In this document: positions 1-10,859 of the stretch, piece after piece
How the letters are laid out: each line of letters starts with the position of its first letter
Position numbering within the stretch: position 1 is the first letter of the stretch
Assembly (NCBI RefSeq): GCF_036884655.1
Contig: NC_088330.1
Coordinates: 32,965,001 to 33,029,000 of the forward strand
Direction of reading: 5' to 3'
DNA: 64,000 bases
Origin: Musa acuminata AAA Group
Taxonomy: Eukaryota; Streptophyta; Magnoliopsida; Zingiberales; Musaceae
Made by a program: the position numbers and the translations under genes
Notes under the pieces: generated by a model
The model's input: the letters and a program-made list of their open reading frames with translations, nothing else
Database searches by the model: none
Told to the model about the DNA's origin: nothing

Positions 1-1080
1 AGGAGGTGAACACTCAAGCAATTGAGAACAAGACTTGCTAAAGACTTCTCTAAGACTTTTATCTCAATCTATTGCTTTCTCAAAGGTTGTGTTCTCTGTT
101 GAGAATTGAGGGGTATTTATAGGCCCTAAAAGAATTCAAATTTGGGCTCCAAATTTTGAATTCTCTTGGGTTCCCGAGGCTGGCGGTGCCACCGCTCAGT
201 TCTCGGGTTATGGGCGGTGCCACCGTCTACACTATTTCAGCTCACTGGTTGGGCTCCAAACTTGGCCCAAACCAGTCCGAACTCGGGCCTAATTGGCCCC
301 TACTTGGGTTATAGGATTAACACCTAATCCTAACCCTAATTAACGTGCTAACTACGAATTTAAAGACATTTCCTAAGCTATTACAAAGTCCGCAAGTCAA
401 GACTTCTTCCGGCGAGCTTCCGGCGGTCTTCCGATAAACTCTCGAAAACCATTCTACGGACTCCCGGCAAGCTCCGAGACTTCACGATTTGATCTTGGCG
501 AGTTCCAACGAGCTTCTTCGGCAAGCTCCGACCTTTCTCAGCGAGCTCCGCGAACTTCCAACGAACCTTCCGGCGAGCTTCCGAAAAACCCTTCGACAAG
601 CTCCCTACTCATTCTCGGCTAGTTCCGGCAGCATTCTCGACAAACCTTCGGACTTCCGTCGAACTCTCGAACTCGCAACAAATCCTTCGCGCTTGACTCT
701 GACACTTTGTTTCGCTTTATGTCTTCGTCGTTATCGTAGTTAATCCTACACACACAAGCCAAAACTCTACTCCGATCTAGACAATTATTACAACGCGAAT
801 TGACATTCTGTTGCCCGGCACGTCATTGGTTGACGCTTCGTCCGATTCTTCAGCGCATCGTCCTCTCTTGCAGCTTGTTGCCCAATCGGCGGTTAACCTC
901 CGCAACCCCGATATCCTTGGCGTAATTCCGCTCTCCTTGGCCCGATGCCCGACGTCCGAAGCCTTCTGCCGTCCAATATCCTGACGTGATCTCCTCCGGC
1001 GCAACGTCAATTCCTCCTGCGTCAACTGTCTAATCCTGATCGAGTAGACCTGCATCACTCAAAATGCAGTTAAACATCTA
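1..1080. repeat. Dispersed LTR-like repeat, left edge of window
   Basis: This tract has no convincing gene. The core GGCGGTGCCACCG occurs twice, near 183 and 212. From about 400 to 680 there is a loose array of short motifs resembling CGGCGAGCTTCCG that leaves both strands open by chance. GC content and texture differ sharply from the AT-rich DNA to the right. The most likely identity is part of an LTR or internal region of a retrotransposon cut by the window edge. No partner LTR is visible, so the class is inferred from texture only. Confidence 0.4.
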
Positions 1081-1544
1081 AACACAATCAATTAGTTTCA
1101 TCATCAAAATCCGAGATTCAACACCTTCCTCTTCCCCTTCTTTCTCTTCAACTCATAGATATGCACCAGTGTATACACTAGTACCGACCGATATGTACCG
1201 ATCTAGCCAAGGACAGATATGGGTGATCTGTGTGAGATGACAGTCCTTGGTATACAATACATGTGCACACATGTAATATACAGACACATATCTATATACA
1301 AACGCTTACTCTTTGTGTGACTTATCCCAAAACAAATGTCACACATGAATAATTTTATATGTACAAACCAGGTTCATGAAACATAATATTTTTGCTTGTA
1401 AAATGTAAAAGAACAGTGGCATCTTAGACAGCACGAGTTGTGACCATAGTACGGAAGTTCATGTGGAACAAACCCCCTTTTTAGGTGGATGATTAAGCTA
1501 TGAAGTAATTATAGCTAACCAAAAAAAAATTATGAGCAACATAC
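1081..1544. other. Gene-free stretch next to MLO exon 5, with a GTACCG-type repeat
   Basis: About 1160-1260 carries a motif cluster (GTACCGACCG, CCAAGGAC, GTATACA) similar to copies elsewhere in the window. The rest is AT-rich. It should be MLO intron 5, but no following MLO exon could be found here. Confidence 0.4.
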
Positions 1545-4500
1545 CACTCGAGAATGCATAATCAACTGATTGAGTCTCCTTTTCCCACTCCTTCCATGCA
1601 TGTATCTGCATGAGAGAAGTTCTCCAATCAATGTAAAAGTGATGCTATCACAGAGTGTCATGTATAGAGAACATTCTGAAGTTATTTCAGCAGAAGATAA
1701 TGAAATCTCTAGTTCTTACAAACCTTTGCTCTTCCCAAGGCCATTATAAGAGCACTATTTGCTACATGGAGCACAGCCAAGAAAAAGATTAAAATGTGCA
1801 ACTGATGTAATCCATTTACAGATATAAGTGGCACCTTTCCCTGTAAATCAGAACACAAACAATTAACTAGCAGAAAAATCACCACACCACACTGCTATGT
1901 AATAAAACCATCAAAATTTGTACAGTTCACTTTATTTTTGTCGCTTACATGAGGAAACAGAATCATGAAGTTCTTCAGGAAAATTGATGCTTAATAGGTG
2001 GAAAGATTACCTACATGTTGGATTTGGTCAGATTCAGTAAATTATTAAAAAAACATAAACATCAGTGCATGAAACAATAGTTAAACATAATAAGTTGATG
2101 GAATTCCAATCCTATGCTACTGATTCTCAACATAAATGAGCACAGGTATCGTCATTACAGTGATGCTTGATTTTGATGGATTTTCCACACTTCATGCATC
2201 TACCCTCAACCAAATAAATAGTTCAACAAATGCCACATGACCAGGATGTTTTGATTATATGGATTGGCAGAGGCTATAGATTTTTATGCAAAATATGTCC
2301 TGATGATGCCGCTCTTGGGTGGAAAGACCATAAATGATTATGTTATACTATTTCATAAAAATTAGATGATAGGCTTCTTTATTCAAGTATTGCAATACTT
2401 TTACAGGTTTCAGAATAAAACACTTGAATTAATACATGCCCTTATCAATATCCTGAAAAATACTAAAGATCTCAATAGTGATGTATAATTAGCATATATA
2501 AGCTATAAACAAACCATTTTTCTCACAGAAAATAATGTGAAGAATTTCATCTGTGGTGCAACTATATAACAAATAGAAAAATTGCATTTTGCTCAAACAA
2601 ACCAAAAAGTGCATTCATATTTCCGAGAAATTTTGCAAAACAGCTGCAGGAACAACCAAAACAATTTGATACTTCTAAAAAATTTACTCACCATGGGACA
2701 TGAAGCAGGTGAACCAGCTGCCAAGATCCTACGCTTGGCATTTTGGTCCATGAGCAGTCTCCTATGGTTTCCTCCACCTGCCTCTGATGTCAATGTGTCG
2801 TTTTTAAGAGGGCATGGCAACATGGTTTCTGCAACTTTATAGGGTATGCATATTTTGGTGATGTAAGTCTCTCCAATGGTCAGCAGTAAGGAAATGAAAC
2901 CAAGAATCATCAACTCTGCAAAAACCATATGTGAACACAATGCGACTTGTCTGCGGAGCAAAGTACTTTATGCTGTCTAATTTATAGAGTTAGCTACAGT
3001 TACTGATACCACATATGAGAACTGGATGTAAATGGAACTATAGAATTAGCATTCTATGTTTGTGTGATCACAGGAATGAAATTTCAGATCTTACCAGCTT
3101 TAACTTTCTCGAGGGCATCGAAGAGAGTCTTCTTGTGCTTCTTTGTAAGCCACTGGTACCCAAGTCAACAGAAAATGATATTATATCTTTTGTGGCTAAT
3201 GGGAAAAAAAATATACACTTAAAAGGAAACTGGACAATTTGCAGGCTTGGATTCTAATTGTGGCACAGAATCAAAGCAAGTTCTTGACACAAATGAAAGA
3301 TGATGAAAAAAGAAGACATAGACGCAAAAATTCTCAAGCTTCATAATAATAGTGTCATTGAAGGAGCCAAATCTTGAACTTGGTAACATAGTACAATGTA
3401 ACACTTGCAAGAATACAATATCAAACTGATTAGCATACATGTAATGGTCATGAAGAAACTTTTGAACCAATTACACTTAAATGATAGTCATATTCCAATT
3501 CTGTTATCAAGACATGAAACCCAAAAGCATCATTAAAGTGGAAACAAGAAATATTGAGAAATTACGCCTTCCGATGACAATAATCATACATGAGTAGACC
3601 TCACCCAGGAAAAGTGCCAACAATAAAACCTTAGAAGAAGAAATCAGAAGCCATATACATCTGTGAACCCTGGTTAGTAGAACAAGAAAGAAAAATCAAG
3701 AAACCTTAAGAAAGGAAAGGGGATGAGAAAATAAAGGATAAAGTTTCTTCAAATAATGAATCATTTAGTGTTGTAAGACATATTCAAACGTAGAACGGTA
3801 AAAAAGTTTCGCCACAAGCCCATCACAAAATCAAGAACAAGCCTTCCCTCAAACAAATCTAAAAAATAAAAAGACATAAACTAGTCAAAACGTAGAAAAT
3901 TATTCTTTCTATTCTTTGTAAAATCCCTTGTGATGAAGGTTGACGGGTACACCACATCTTTTTCTCAAAAATAAAATAAATTCCAAGAAAACTAATAGTA
4001 ACGAAGAATTACAATAAAAAATAAAGAATAAATGCCAAGATACGATCTTTCGATATTTTTACTGCTGCAAAATCCTAACACTCTCAAGAAAAGCAATCAA
4101 AATTCCTACCAAAAACGAGAAGGGCTTTTTGTTGGGGATGGAGGAGCAAGAAAAAGAATCATTTCGATTCAGGAAATGCGATGTAGTATTTAAAACAAGA
4201 GGATTGACAAAAACACTTACAAGATATTCCCAAGTGCACACACTCTCTATATATCTTGCTTCATGAACTATGGTCCTATTTATAGGACCTAGTGGTAACT
4301 ACCTCACTCCCCATGTCACCCATGATTGAGGTAGTTATTGAAATTACCCTGTAACTACTATATCATGATTGAGGTAGTTATTGAAACTACCCTATAACTA
4401 CTAGATCATGGTAACTACCTAGATAACTATGAATCAAATCTCAACACTCGCCTTTGATTCATAGTTACATACATCGATTTGCGACATGAAATAAACATGC

Positions 4501-7500
4501 TTTTAAACTGGAAGCGACTTGGTGAGGATATCCGTAACTTGTTCATCTGTTCCACAATACTTCATTGTTATGGCTTCACTTGCTACAAGATCTCGGATGA
4601 AATGATAGTGTATCTCTATATTCTTCGTTCTTCCATAAAACGTTGGATTCTTCGTCATTGCAATTGTGGCTTTATTGTCACAAAATGTTTCCATTGCTTC
4701 TTTTTGTTCTTGATGAAGATTTTCAAGAAGTCTTCTAAGCCATATTGCTTGATAAGCTGCTGATGTTGCGGCTACATATTCTGCTTCCGATGTCGACAAC
4801 GCAGTTGTTGCTTGCTTTTTAGAACTCCAAGATATAACTCCCAATCCGAGGCTAAAAACATTGCCTGAAGTACTCTTTCGATTATCTAAAGCTCCTGCCC
4901 AATCACTATCAGTGAAACCAAATAATTTACAATAAAATTTATGAGAATACCAAATACCATAGTCTGTAGTTCCAGCAATATAACGTAGAATTCTTTTAAC
5001 AGCTCCGAGATGATGTTTGCTTGGGCTATGCATAAACCTAGATACTACACCAACAGAGAATGCAATATCTGGTCGAGTATGAGTTAGATAAATCAAACCT
5101 CCAACCAAACTTCTGTAGTACCTTACGTTTGTCAAACTTGTACCATCTTCAAGTTTCAATTTCTCATTTACATTCATGGGTGTTGCTGCAGCTTTGCAAT
5201 TAATCATGTTAGATTTTTTTAGTAGATCCATTACATACTTTCTTTGTGAAATAAAAATTTCATCTGATCCTTGCTTCACTTCCAACCCAAGAAAATAGTG
5301 CAGTAGACCTAGATCTTGTTGCTGTGAATATCCTTTTGCTACAAGTTGTGCCTTATGCTTTTGGATACTTCCATCTGCATTAAACTTTGTTTTGAACACC
5401 CATTTTAATCCAATAGCTTTCTTTTCTTTCGGTAGATCCATTAACTCCCAAGTTTCATTCTTTTTAATTGACTTGATTTCCTCCTTCATTGCTTTTCTAC
5501 ATTTCTCTTTTTCAACCGCGTCCTCAAAAGTTGTTGGATCTGAAATAAATAAAGCAAATGTTGAGTTATAAATTTCTGTTAGTGATATGAAATTTCTTGG
5601 AGGGGTTTCATCTGAGGAATTAGAATTTGAACTGCTACTTGGTGAGGTTGACAATGAACTTGTTGGAGCAGGATCTGTCATTTGATTCTGCGGAGTGTCT
5701 AGTTCTGCTGGAATCTGCATTTGTGTTCTACCTTTATTGGTCTCCCAATTCCAACTTGCCCTTTCATCAAACATAACATTTCTGTTAATAATAACTTTGC
5801 CACTAACAGGGTTATATAATTGATATGCTTTCGATTATAAGGAATAACCAATTAAGATGCATTTTTCAGATTTTTTATCAAGCTTGTGATAATTTTGTGA
5901 ATTCACCAAAGCATAAGCAATACAACCAAAAATTCTTACATGTCTAACACTTGGTTTCATACCATACCAAGCCTTAAAAGGAGTTTGATTCATAACAGCC
6001 TTTGTTGGTGAAATATTCAACAAATAAACTGCTGTTGCAATTGCTTCTGCCCAAAACTGATTTGGAATTTGTTTTCCTTTAAGTAAACTTCTTGCCATTT
6101 CAACGATAGTCCAATTCTTACGCTCAGCTACACCATTTTGCTCCGGTGTATATGGTGCTGTCAATTCTCTGTGAATATCATTTTCTTCACAAAAAGAATT
6201 AAACTCATTAGATAAAAATTCACCACCTCTATCTGTCCGAAGTGTCTTTATGTGGCTACCACTTTGCCTTTCTACAAGTGCCTTGAATTTTCGAAAATTA
6301 TCAAATGTTTCATATTTCAGTTTCAGAAAATATATCCAACTTATATGGCTATAATTATCAGTAAACAATAAAAAATATTGACTTCCACCAAATGATTTTG
6401 TATTCATAGGTCCACATAAGTCAACAAGAATTAATTCAAGACAATTATATGCTCTCCATGCTTTTCCAATAGGAAATGATTTTTTACTTTGTTTACCATA
6501 AATACATTCTTCACATACATCAAGTGTATTAATCTTGGGCAATCCGAAAACCATTCCTTTTTGACTTAACAACCTTAAACCCTTAATGTTAAGGTATCCA
6601 TATCTTAAATGTCATAAATTAGACTTATTCTTTTGAGTTACGATAAGCGCATGTCTTTCAATAGTTGACACATCAAGTGGAAACATCTTATTTTGCGTCA
6701 TGCAAATATTTACTATAATCAAACCAGATTTTTTATCTTTAATAGTGCATGAACTATCATCAAATATAACCGAATATCCATCATCTATAAATTGTCCAAC
6801 ACTCAACAAGTTATGTGATAAAGTAGGAACAAAGAAAACATTATCAAGGTATTTTACCTTCCCTTGATTTGTCTTCACCTCAATTGTTCTTTTTCCTTCC
6901 ACTTGGATTTGCTTGTTATCTCCAGTCTAACTTTCAACTTGTGAGTTTCATCAATATCTCTAAATATTGATTTTATACCTGACATATGATTAGAACATCC
7001 ACTATCCAGAAACCAAATATTATTTGAGATATCATGAACTTGTGAATGAGTCATAAACAACTTACTATTTTCTTCATTTTCCTCCACATAGCTTGTTTGC
7101 TTTTATCTTTTCCAACAATCTACCTTCATATAACCAAACTTTTTATAATAGTGACATTGAATTCCACTCTTGTAATTTTTTTTATCATAATTTGATTGCC
7201 TTTGTTCATCATACCCATCAAAGTGTCCTATTCTCTTCCTCTTCCATTTCCTCTATCACGAAATCCTCTTCTGCCACGTCCTCTTCCTGTTGATTTTTTG
7301 TCTTCTTTTGAAGTAGAAGACTCTCCCTTAACCTGAAATGCTTTCTTTTCGCCTTTTTCAAGTGACCTGTTTAACCTTGCTTCACGTGCTTACAAGAAAC
7401 CCATTAGTTCATCAAATAAATATGTAGATAAATCTTTTGACTCCTCAATTGCGGCAACAACATGATCAAATTTCAGAATTAAACTTCTCAAAACTTTTGT

Positions 7501-9298
7501 AACAATTACATGATCAGGAAGATGTTACCATAAGATTTCATTTGACTAATAATTTCAGTCACTCGAGAAAGAAAATCATGCATCGATTCATTGTTTTTTA
7601 TGAACAAAATTTCAAACTCACGACGAAGGGTTTAAAGTTTTATCGTAATCACCATTGATGAGCCTTGAAATTCATTTTGAAGTATCAACCAAGCTTGCTT
7701 TGAGGTTGTCGCTGCTACAATTCTTGAGAAGATTGTTCATTTTGAAGTATCAACCAAGTTTGCTTTGAGGTTGTTGTTACTGCAATTCTCGAGAAGATTG
7801 TTCATTTTGGAGTATCAACCAAGCTTGCTTTGAGGTTGTCACTGCTGCAATTCTCGAGAAGATTGTCTCATGTACAACTTGTTGAATGAAGAATAATACC
7901 TTTGAGTCCTTCTTTCTATTCTCCCTCAGCCTGATTTCATCATCTGGATCCGCATATCGATTTTCTATTAAGTCCCAAAGATCTTGAGACTTAAATAAAG
8001 TCTTCATCTTGATACTCCAAAATTCATAGCATTTGTCCGAGAAGATGAGAATAAAGGGTTGAGAGATAGAATTGTCATTGAAAGCCATAATGCCCTATTC
8101 AAATTGAAACTAGGCTCTGATACCACAAATGTTGGGGATGGAAGAGCAAGGAAAAACAGAATACTACGATGCAAGTAAAAGAATCCTTTTGATTAAAGGA
8201 AAAGCGATGTAGTATTTAAAACAAGAGGATTGACAAGAACACCTACAAGATATTCCCAAGTGCACACACTCTCTATTGAGATTGAGGTAATTATTGAAAC
8301 TATCCTGTAACTACTAGACTACTAGATCATGATTGAGGTAGTTATTGAAACTACCATATAATTACTAGATCATGATAACTACCTAGATAACTATTAGACT
8401 ACCATATAATTACTAGATCATGATCGCTTTTCCTTTTGATTAAAGGAAAAGCGATGTAGTATTTAAAACAAGAGGATTGATAAGAACACCTACAAGATAT
8501 TCCCAAGTGCACACACTCTCTACTGAGATTGAGGTAGTTATTGAAACTATCGTGTAACTACTAGACTACTAGATCATGATTGAGGTAGTTATTGAAACTA
8601 CCATATAATTACTAGATTATGATAACTACCTAGATAACTATGAATCAAATCTCAACATTTTTATGTTCAGTAACTCTCAATATCTAATTTCTCACTCACT
8701 TTTCCATCCACAGAGTCTCTCCACGGATAAACCGACAGAGAGGCACTTCTTCTGAATCGGCTCTACGTTTTGGTAAGCCATAAACAAACGTAAAGCTGTA
8801 AATAAATTCTCCACTCTGTCACAAAAGCCGGTCCCGCAAACGAAAAGCAATCCTTCGCCCAACGCAAACAAAAACCAAAACGACCCGTCAAAAAGTAGCA
8901 ATTTTTCTTGTTCCTTGCAAAATCTCTCGTCCTGAAGGTTAACGGGTACACCTCAACTTCTCCTCAGTAGGAAAAATGTAATCAAAGAAAAAGTTGGGCA
9001 AGAAAGAACTACAAGAACACGACAAGAAACAAAAGCCAAGATACAATCTTTTGGACCGTTTTCCTGCTGCAAAATCCCAACACCATCAATAAATAGCAAC
9101 GGAAACCGGCACCGTCCCGACAAAATTCCTAATCAGGAGACGAGAACAGAGAGCGAGGCATCCCCTCACCTCTCCAAGGCGATGCAGTCCCTTCTCCAGC
9201 AATAGGGAGATGAGAATGAAAACCGAACTGACAGCCGCCACGGCCCACGTCGGCGTCTCGTCGAGATCCCTCGAGTCACCTGCATCTCCTCCCGCCAT
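1545..9298 (-). CDS. MLO-like seven-transmembrane protein, 5' five exons (partial)
   Basis: MLO proteins are plant plasma-membrane proteins with seven transmembrane helices and a calmodulin-binding tail; some are powdery-mildew susceptibility factors and others act in pollen-tube or root signalling. Five exons fit the family in order, with canonical splice sites and matching phases: 9170-9298 (start ATG at 9296-9298, MAGGDAGDSRDLDETPTWAV), 3095-3152 (WLTKKHKKTLFDALEKVKA), 2692-2915 (ELMILGFISLLLTIGE and a KICIP motif), 1724-1840 (GKVPLISVNGLHQLH) and 1545-1605 (HAWKEWEKET). Together they encode about 196 residues: TM1 in exon 1, TM2 in exon 3, the extracellular loop, TM3 in exon 4 and the start of the cytosolic loop. 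Intron 1 is 6 kb because a copia element sits in it. The next family block (usually F-R-F-T with a T-S-F motif) and the C-terminal half are not found to the left, so the gene either continues outside the window or is truncated. Confidence 0.85.
3813..4122. repeat. Diverged duplicate of MLO intron-1 sequence (copy A)
   Basis: This segment aligns by eye with 8820-9148. Shared blocks include GAAGGTT(G/A)ACGGGTACACC, GCCAAGATAC with ATCTTT, CTGCTGCAAAATCC and CAAAATTCCTA. Copy A ends a few bases before the left LTR of the copia element. It is non-coding. Confidence 0.65.
4130..4446 (-). repeat. 3' LTR of the copia element
   Basis: This 317-bp LTR starts TGTTGGGGATGG at 4130 and ends CTCAACA at 4446 on the plus strand. 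On the element's own strand it contains CCTATAAATAGG around 4275-4288, a good TATA-type core promoter. It retains a roughly 70-bp segment (about 4251-4323) that the 5' LTR lacks. Confidence 0.9.
4503..5774 (-). pseudogene. Copia reverse transcriptase-RNase H with the RT core deleted
   Basis: The frame starts in the linker after integrase and enters RT at KEEIKSIKKNETWELMDLP and KWVFKTKFNADGS. At about residue 152 (near base 5318) LVAKGYSQQ is joined directly to DLGLLHYFLGLEV. The intervening palm with the YVDD catalytic motif is absent. The thumb and RNase H follow intact (GGLIYLTHTRPDIAF, FTDSDWAG, STSEAEY, TDILTKSLPV). It is therefore catalytically dead as a polymerase. Confidence 0.92.
5835..6572 (-). 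pseudogene. Copia integrase core (open, but detached)
   Basis: A 245-residue open frame contains the GAG-pre-integrase CEECIYGKQ motif and the rve integrase core. Acidic catalytic residues are recognisable in LVDLCGPM, in LRTDRGGEF and at the glutamate of PYTPEQNGVAERKN. It ends at a TAA where copia polyproteins normally continue from ILIGYS into the RT segment. The RT frame is in phase beyond the stop, so this is a nonsense break rather than a frameshift. Confidence 0.88.
6612..7165 (-). pseudogene. Copia zinc knuckle and aspartic protease (frameshifted)
   Basis: On the minus strand 7116-7163 encodes a degenerate CCHC knuckle (C-H-Y-Y...V-D-C-W). At 6875-7087 follows NIWFLDSGCSNHMSG, the copia protease active-site region (D-S-G). 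The protein then passes by frameshift into 6612-6902, whose VFFVPTLSHNLLSVGQ and FDDSSCTI motifs are the usual protease C-terminal and gag-pre-integrase sequence. At least one frameshift separates the two parts. Confidence 0.8.
7671..7869. repeat. 65-bp tandem triplication inside copia gag
   Basis: Units beginning AGTATCAACCAAG start at 7681, 7746 and 7811, an exact 65-bp period with a few substitutions. Each unit is the stretch encoding the ATTSKQAWLILQNE region of Gag on the minus strand. The period shifts the reading frame at every copy, so gag cannot be read through. Confidence 0.9.
7777..8088 (-). pseudogene. Copia gag, N-terminal part (broken)
   Basis: The reading frame starts MAFNDNSISQPFILIF near the primer-binding site, where copia gag is expected. 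It continues with YEFWSIKMKTLF and DLWDLIENRY, typical of copia Gag (UBN2-type) domains. The frame ends after about 100 residues because of the 65-bp triplication that follows; 65 is not a multiple of three. Confidence 0.75.
8114..8125 (-). other. Primer-binding site (initiator-Met tRNA)
   Basis: On the minus strand this reads TGGTATCAGAGC, the classical plant retrotransposon primer-binding site complementary to the 3' end of tRNA-iMet. It lies 4 bases inside the 5' LTR and fixes the orientation of the element. Confidence 0.93.
8130..8657 (-). repeat. 5' LTR of the copia element, internally duplicated
   Basis: This LTR is 528 bp against 317 bp for its partner. A block beginning CCTTTTGATTAAAGG occurs at 8185 and again at 8432, an internal tandem duplication with a 247-bp period. 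In both copies the segment that holds the TATAAATA box in the other LTR is missing, so this LTR probably lost its promoter. Confidence 0.88.
8820..9148. repeat. Diverged duplicate of MLO intron-1 sequence (copy B)
   Basis: This is the partner of the segment at 3813-4122. It lies directly beside the exon 1 splice donor (intron begins at 9169 reading leftwards). It is more GC-rich than copy A, which looks decayed towards AT. The two copies flank the retrotransposon, but they are too diverged to be its target-site duplication. Confidence 0.65.
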
Positions 9299-9429
9299 TC
9301 TCCGACACCTTCCGACCCTACCGCCCTCCTCCGGGTGACTTAAAAAGCAACAAAGCTTCTTCACTGCTGGCTTTATGTTCTGCAGGAGAAGCTCAAAAAT
9401 TGTAGGAATAATATATTTTGAGTGATTTT

Positions 9430-10240
9430 CCAGAAACACCTTTTAAAAAAATAGTGGAAGCAATTATATTCTCTTTTAAGAGTATTATACTATAATATCT
9501 TTTTATTTAAAAAAGATATTTTTGGTACTTAATGCCATGTGATACTTATACTAATTTTTTAATATATACTTGGTATGATTTTTAAATTATAATGTCATTT
9601 TTATTTTTGATTGTATCAAAAAAATATTTATATAACATTATGTAAAAAACAATATAATGCTAACTTGTGGCATTATATTGTAATAAAAAATTTGTAGGTG
9701 TAATTATTTGAATGTTTGAATGTATTATTAGTTACATTTGGAGGTACAATTAAAGCAGAGGAGATGTATAGGACTCAAATTCCGGACTTATATATTTGAT
9801 ATAATTGTCTTACTTACAACTAATCAAATCCACATAAGGAGGACTTGCAAATAATATGCCCAAGATATTATTCAATGTATCTTATATTGTGGTATATGTT
9901 GAAGTTTAGGTACTGCAAAAGACTATGATTATGATAGCTGATGGTTTGTGGATGATACCATTTCTAGGTCATGTCCTCATCACCATGATGAGCTGCTTAG
10001 AAATCTCTATCTCCACACCATGGTATTTGGAGACTGGAAAATAAATATCAGTGCTGCAGCGGACAAACACAATTGGTGTCATGACTGTGCATGCGTCAGG
10101 AACATTTATTAGGGTTTTGATTGTCGTCGAGGTTGCTTCGTCCTCGTCCCCGTCTCTGGGATTTGGACGTCGTTGATCTTTCTTCCAGGCGACAGAAATC
10201 GTCTGCTGGCCAATTGTGTCACTGTGCATGAAGAAATCTC
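9430..10240. other. AT-rich MLO upstream DNA, no gene seen
   Basis: From 9430 to about 9720 the sequence is very AT-rich with short direct repeats. The remainder has no frame with family-like motifs. Being upstream of the MLO start on the minus strand, it would include the MLO promoter, but no specific box can be defended. Confidence 0.4.
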
Positions 10241-10241
10241 C

Positions 10242-10592
10242 GCCATTTTACTTGGCTAAGTCTCTGCTTTTCTGCATGCGCACACACTGCTTATCGTCTA
10301 CTTCGCGGAAAAGATCAGAATGAAGTTAGGGTTGAAAAGAGTTCAGAGCGTGGCGAGAAGAGAAACCTTACGAGTGTTTGACTTGTAATGGCTGAATTGG
10401 TTCTGCAGTTGACTGAGCTGAAGCGAGGAAGGAGAAACAGGCTTCCATGTGTTTTGGATGACAATCTGGGAGAGAGAGAGAGAGAGAGAAAGTGTTTTGA
10501 CTTTCCCATTTCAGTTTGGTAAAAGACGAAGTGATTTTGCCTGTTTGTGGTAAGTAAACAAGAAAAAAGAACAGTTTATAAGCCTCAAACAC
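10242..10592 (-). other. Unassigned short ORFs, possible small gene start
   Basis: Two short candidate starts lie here on the minus strand. One begins MEACFSFLASAQSTAEP near 10448 and runs into a plausible donor (CTC|GTAAGG near 10373-10378). The other begins MAEISSCTVTQLASRRF near 10244 and stops after about 45 codons. A (GA)n microsatellite at about 10469-10490 lies across the first. No family was recognised and no coherent downstream exon was found, so these may be spurious. Confidence 0.2.
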
Positions 10593-10859
10593 AAGAAATA
10601 TTAATGGCTGAATAGATTGTTACCATCCATTGCTACAACTTTTTGTGATCTTGTATACGTTCTTCGCTCGAAAATTAATCGTCTTCAGTTACCATTACAA
10701 ATTTGCGGCAAAATATCAACAACAAAAAAATCCTCTATATATCCTTATGGGATGGAAAACTCCTAAGAAATTTGACTGTGTCCAACTTTGCAGCTGAGAA
10801 ACACGACCGATAGATGTCAGCAACGTCAATAGTTTACATCTTGGGTGGATCTTCTTTGT

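Larger units (their letters stand above)
4130..8657 (-). mobile_element. Defective Ty1/copia LTR retrotransposon in MLO intron 1
   Basis: A whole element is recognisable. LTRs lie at 4130-4446 and 8130-8657, both bounded by TGTTG...CAACA. There is an initiator-Met tRNA primer-binding site at 8114-8125. The internal order on the minus strand is gag, zinc knuckle/protease, integrase, reverse transcriptase-RNase H. Integrase ahead of RT is the Ty1/copia (Pseudoviridae) order. The element cannot be autonomous: gag, protease and pol lie in three different frames, a stop separates integrase from RT, the RT catalytic core is deleted, and the 5' LTR is rearranged. The flanks share only a short T run, so the target-site duplication is unclear. 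It has the same orientation as MLO. Confidence 0.93.

Noticed and set aside
4124..8662. A clean target-site duplication for the copia element
   Set aside because: Both flanks have only a T run next to the LTR ends, so a 4-5-base duplication cannot be told from chance.
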